Source of the DNA: Chitinivibrionia bacterium | GTDB taxonomy: Bacteria > Krumholzibacteriota > Krumholzibacteriia > WVZY01 | Assembly: GCA_016208665.1 (NCBI GenBank) | Contig: JACQXT010000214.1 | Coordinates: 1 to 7,293 of the forward strand | Reading direction: 5' to 3' | DNA: 7,293 nucleotides | Position numbers and translations under genes: made by a program | Shown here: piece by piece, positions 4,999 through 7,293 of the stretch | Layout of the letters: every line of letters starts with the position of its first letter | Position numbering within the stretch: the first letter of the stretch is position 1 | The notes under the pieces: model-generated | Told to the model about the DNA's origin: nothing | Databases searched by the model: none | What the model saw: only the letters and a program-made list of their open reading frames with translations

Positions 4999-7293
4999 TT
5001 ACGAATCGAGCACTTCTCTGATCTTCCTGGAGAGGTCAATGAGGTTGAAGGGTTTCTGGATGAAGCCGCTGCAGCCCTTATCCATGATCTTTCGTGCCTG
5101 GCCGTCCAGGCTGTAGCCGCTGCTCAGTATGGTCCGGACGGAAGGGTTGATCTCCCTGAGGAGATCGAAGGTCTCGCCGCCGGAGAAGCCGGGCATGATC
5201 ATGTCGCAGATGACCAGGTCGATACGGTCGTTATTCTCTTTGAAAAAAGTGATGGCCTCCTGTCCGCTCCCCATCGCGTGCACCGTATATCCCAGGGTCT
5301 GGAGGAGGACCTTGCTCACCGAGAGGACATTGGGCTCGTCATCGACAAGGAGGATTCTCTCCGAGCCCCTTAGGATTTCCCCGGCAGGGGTCTTCTGTGC
5401 GGAGGGATCTTTCTTGGACGCCGGCAGGTAAAGGACGAAGGTGGTCCCTTTGCCCGGTTCGCTGATGACGTCGATGAAACCGTTATGGTTCTTTACGATG
5501 CCATACACCATTGCCAGTCCTAAGCCGGTGCCCCGGCCAAGTTCCTTGGTGGTGAAGAACGGTTCGAAGATGCGTTGCTTCGTCTTTTCATCCATACCGG
5601 GACCGGTGTCGGTGACGGATATGCGCACATAACGGCCGGGCAGAACGGAATATGTTTTGCCATGGTCCTCTTCGATGATCGTGTTGGCCGTTTCCAGAGA
5701 GAGATCTCCCCCGGCAGGCATGGCCTGCCAGGCATTGAGGTAGAGGTTAAGGAATACCTGCTCGATCTGGCTGCGGTCAGCTTCCACTACCCACAGGTCA
5801 TGGTCGTACTTGGTATGGATCGCAAGTTCCTTCTTCGTTCTGCCGAACATCGTAGAAGTCCTGTCGACGATGTCGTTCATCTTGAGGGGCTCAACCACGT
5901 ATTTCCCGCCCCGTGCAAAGCCGAGAAGCTGCCTCGTCAGGTCTGCGGCACTCTTTACCTGTTCTTCAATGGATTTCAGCCGGTCGTAGTGCGGGTGATC
6001 CCGGCCGATGTCCAGCAGCATGAGCGACGTATACCCCTGGATACCCATGAGGATGTTGTTGAAGTCATGGGCGATCCCTCCCGTAAGTGTACCGACGGCT
6101 TCCATCTTCTGGGCGTTCATGAGCTGTGCTTCCAGCCTCTTCCGCTCGGTAATGTCTTCACAGACCATGATGGTATCCCCGTTCCCCAGGAATACGGGGA
6201 CGAACCTGCTTACCTTGACTGATCCGTCTTTGCAGGTGACATCGAAGATCCTTTGCTGCAAACCTCCCGAAATGGAGCTCTTTATGTCCTCTACCCAGGC
6301 TGCTATGACTGTGTGCCGGTAAGCTGCGTCGGGATAGGCTTTGCTGAACCAACTCTTTCCGTCGGGAACATCGTTCAGATCATAACCGAAAAGTTCTTTG
6401 AATTTTGGGTTGATATAGAGGAAGTTTCCTTTCCTGTCGATCAAAGTCGTTCCGAAAGGGGCATGTTCGGAAAGAACGAGGAGCTTCTCTTTCTCCATGA
6501 AGAGTTCCTTCTCGGCCTCTTTGCGCAGGGTAATATCACGCCCCTCGGGTATAAGGAGGCTCACTCTGCCCTCGGGATCGAAGATTGGCTTGAGCGAGAA
6601 GTCAATGATCGCCGTCGTATCGCCCGCACCCCGCAGTTCAACTTCGTAGCGGACAAATTCACCCCTTGCAACGCGGGCGACGGCTTCCTTCAACTGGTTC
6701 ACGCGGGCTTCGTTCCCGTGCCACCAACGGGCCTCCCAGAAGGGTTTGCCTATGACCTCCTCTGCGGTAATTCCCGCAAAGGCGAGGGCTGTCTGGTTTA
6801 CTTCAATCATAATCCCGTCGGGTGTCATCAAGCCTGCGAACTGGAAGGTGGAGTTGAAGATGGCCCGGAAGCGCTTTTCACTCTCTTCTATGGCCTCCGC
6901 GGCCCATTTGCTCTCTGTTATGTCACGGATCGATTCTATGGCTCCCACCAGATTTCCGTTCGTATCGTAAAGCGGGCCGGCCTTTCCCCAGAGTATCCTC
7001 GTCTGCCCGCGCACGCTGGGCGCGCTTGTTTCCGTGTAGAGGGTATCCCCTTCCTTTTTGATAAAGGAGTACTGTTTCTGAATTCGCTCATCCCAGTTGG
7101 AAACGAAATCAACCAGGATAGGCCGCCGTACCCCGTAGAAGGGAATGGCATATTCGTAGTCCCCCTTGCCGAGCATTGATTGGGCAGGACAGCCGGTCAT
7201 TTCTTCGATTGCCCTGTTCCAGGCGATAACTTTGCCTTCAAGATCTATTGCAAGGATTGCATCGGGGAGGAAGTTGATTATGTCGGTCAGCCG
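4999..7293 (-). CDS. Multi-PAS hybrid sensor histidine kinase with C-terminal receiver (N-terminus beyond window)
   Basis: The frame stays open to the right edge, so the first visible residue is internal; 764 codons plus TAA are present. Methionines such as that at 7200 are inside a PAS domain and are not starts. In window numbering the order is PAS1 (~1-130, beginning ILAIDLEGKVIAWN), PAS2 (~140-260), PAS3 (~275-385, ending CEDITERKR) and HisKA (~390-455). H409 in GGIAHDFNN is the phosphorylation site. HATPase_c (~495-612) has an N box (LNLYLNAWQAM), DTGPGM, FEPFFTT and GRGTGLGL. A receiver (~645-764) has a DDE pocket, phosphoacceptor D697 (VICDMIMPG) and IQKPF. No transmembrane segment is visible, though one could lie upstream. 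The protein should sense a signal through PAS, autophosphorylate at H409 and pass phosphate to D697. The partner beyond that is not shown. Confidence 0.95.
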   Translation of the reverse strand, partial: RLTDIINFLPDAILAIDLEGKVIAWNRAIEEMTGCPAQSMLGKGDYEYAIPFYGVRRPILVDFVSNWDERIQKQYSFIKKEGDTLYTETSAPSVRGQTRILWGKAGPLYDTNGNLVGAIESIRDITESKWAAEAIEESEKRFRAIFNSTFQFAGLMTPDGIMIEVNQTALAFAGITAEEVIGKPFWEARWWHGNEARVNQLKEAVARVARGEFVRYEVELRGAGDTTAIIDFSLKPIFDPEGRVSLLIPEGRDITLRKEAEKELFMEKEKLLVLSEHAPFGTTLIDRKGNFLYINPKFKELFGYDLNDVPDGKSWFSKAYPDAAYRHTVIAAWVEDIKSSISGGLQQRIFDVTCKDGSVKVSRFVPVFLGNGDTIMVCEDITERKRLEAQLMNAQKMEAVGTLTGGIAHDFNNILMGIQGYTSLMLLDIGRDHPHYDRLKSIEEQVKSAADLTRQLLGFARGGKYVVEPLKMNDIVDRTSTMFGRTKKELAIHTKYDHDLWVVEADRSQIEQVFLNLYLNAWQAMPAGGDLSLETANTIIEEDHGKTYSVLPGRYVRISVTDTGPGMDEKTKQRIFEPFFTTKELGRGTGLGLAMVYGIVKNHNGFIDVISEPGKGTTFVLYLPASKKDPSAQKTPAGEILRGSERILLVDDEPNVLSVSKVLLQTLGYTVHAMGSGQEAITFFKENNDRIDLVICDMIMPGFSGGETFDLLREINPSVRTILSSGYSLDGQARKIMDKGCSGFIQKPFNLIDLSRKIREVLDS

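Noticed and set aside
5575..7179. Long rightward open frames (5575-6222, 6253-7179) opposite the kinase
   Set aside because: They mirror the kinase coding strand; the kinase has continuous domain matches over the same bases and these have none.

Overview
The window looks like a chromosomal segment from a Gram-negative anaerobe of the Desulfobacterota ('Deltaproteobacteria') type. Syntrophorhabdus-like lineages are one guess, made from general style only. The supporting signs are a near-consensus sigma-54 promoter, a multi-PAS hybrid histidine kinase of the NtrB-like (GGIAHDFNN) class, a secreted beta-propeller protein with PPC and carboxypeptidase-regulatory-like domains, and long hairpin-rich spacers. 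No rRNA, tRNA, transposase or CRISPR array was seen.

Layout, left to right. (1) Positions 1-1771, minus strand: one long reading frame that runs off the left edge. It encodes an exported protein with seven propeller-type repeats of about 42 residues, then a PPC domain, a carboxypeptidase-regulatory-like domain and a GWNF-type segment. (2) Positions 1912-2670, minus strand: a radical SAM protein related to the SPL/COG1533 group, with an unusual CX3CX3C cysteine motif. (3) Positions 2671-3113: a spacer of about 440 bp. It holds a large imperfect inverted repeat, two dyads, and a sigma-54 promoter facing right. (4) Positions 3114-4124, plus strand: a response regulator with no DNA-binding domain. 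It carries two tandem Lrp/AsnC RAM-like modules and is followed by a perfect intrinsic terminator. (5) Positions 4189-4998: about 810 bp of GC-rich sequence with several hairpins and no gene I can support. (6) Positions 4999-7293, minus strand: a PAS-PAS-PAS-HisKA-HATPase-REC hybrid kinase that is cut by the right edge.

The response regulator and the hybrid kinase converge on the hairpin-rich spacer. They could belong to one phosphorelay, but nothing in the sequence proves that pairing. The most unusual item is the sigma-54-driven receiver protein with duplicated RAM-like ligand-binding modules, each containing the same YCD...RG..D signature. It looks like a regulator that senses a small molecule or protein and acts without binding DNA directly.
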